From: a bacterium
Lineage (GTDB): Bacteria > Krumholzibacteriota > Krumholzibacteriia > LZORAL124-64-63
Direction: 5' to 3'
DNA: 64,000 nt
Assembly: GCA_016703265.1 (NCBI GenBank)
Contig: JADJCK010000001.1
Coordinates: 372,001 to 436,000 of the forward strand
A program made the position numbers and the translations under genes. The first letter of the stretch is position 1. Each line of letters opens with the position of its first letter. Below are positions 62,599 through 64,000 of the stretch, piece by piece. Under the pieces are notes generated by a model that had not been told where the DNA came from, did not search any database, and was given only the letters and a program-made list of their open reading frames with translations.

Positions 62599-64000
<1,402 letters not shown>

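Overview
The window is GC-rich genomic DNA from a diderm (Gram-negative-type) bacterium. Lipoprotein signals, RND efflux pumps with a periplasmic adaptor, SppA, O-antigen-type export genes and a complete NADH dehydrogenase I operon all point that way. A beta-propeller protein with a FlgD/type IX-like C-terminal sorting domain, a gingipain-type (C25) peptidase fragment and an FG-GAP lipoprotein suggest an uncultured lineage of the FCB superphylum (Eisenbacteria- or Krumholzibacteria-like). That placement is an inference from domain content only. Nearly all genes, including the rRNA operon at the right edge, lie on the minus strand.

Layout from left to right. At 1-1.7 kb are a Trm112-like protein, a small membrane protein and the start of a C25 peptidase that leaves the window. 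At 2.1-7.0 kb are accA and dnaE, with dnaE broken by two single-base frameshifts. At 7.1-15.5 kb is a sugar-nucleotide epimerase, then a translationally coupled glycan cluster: glycosyltransferase, ABC permease and ATPase (Wzm/Wzt type), PIG-L deacetylase, FkbM methyltransferase and FG-GAP lipoprotein. At 15.7-23.8 kb are an M23 peptidase, a PIN-PhoH ATPase, the IMPase-CutA-DUF62-lipoprotein group, a NifU-like protein and an aldehyde dehydrogenase. At 23.8-37.8 kb is a full nuoA-B-CD-E-F-G-H-I-J-K-L-M-N operon with a clear sigma70-type promoter. At 38-43 kb are a TPR protein, a class IV aminotransferase, an LVIVD beta-propeller protein and a NYN-domain protein. At 43.2-50.8 kb are two RND pumps with one adaptor. 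At 51-54.4 kb are formiminotransferase-cyclodeaminase and an MFS transporter. At 54.4-55.6 kb are two long palindromes flanking a frameshifted exported protein. At 55.6-62.2 kb are a BY-kinase/Wzz pair, SppA and an NDP-forming acyl-CoA synthetase. At 62.25-64 kb are tandem rRNA terminators, 5S rRNA and the 3' part of 23S rRNA.

The most unusual signal is a pair of long hairpins at 54448-54536 and 55511-55593. Each follows a stop codon by about 8 bases. Their arms are near-perfect 28-29 bp inverted repeats with unrelated sequences. Both carry the same 25-base apical core, in the same sense as the upstream gene, and one base pair in the core covaries (T-A to C-G). This looks like a family of structured 3'-end elements, or the ends of a small mobile unit.

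Four genes (dnaE twice, the FG-GAP lipoprotein, the exported protein at 55 kb) can be restored by single-base corrections. This is most simply explained by consensus indel errors in the assembly. Starts were chosen from Shine-Dalgarno sequences and overlaps with upstream stops. No CRISPR array, tRNA or recognisable insertion sequence was seen.
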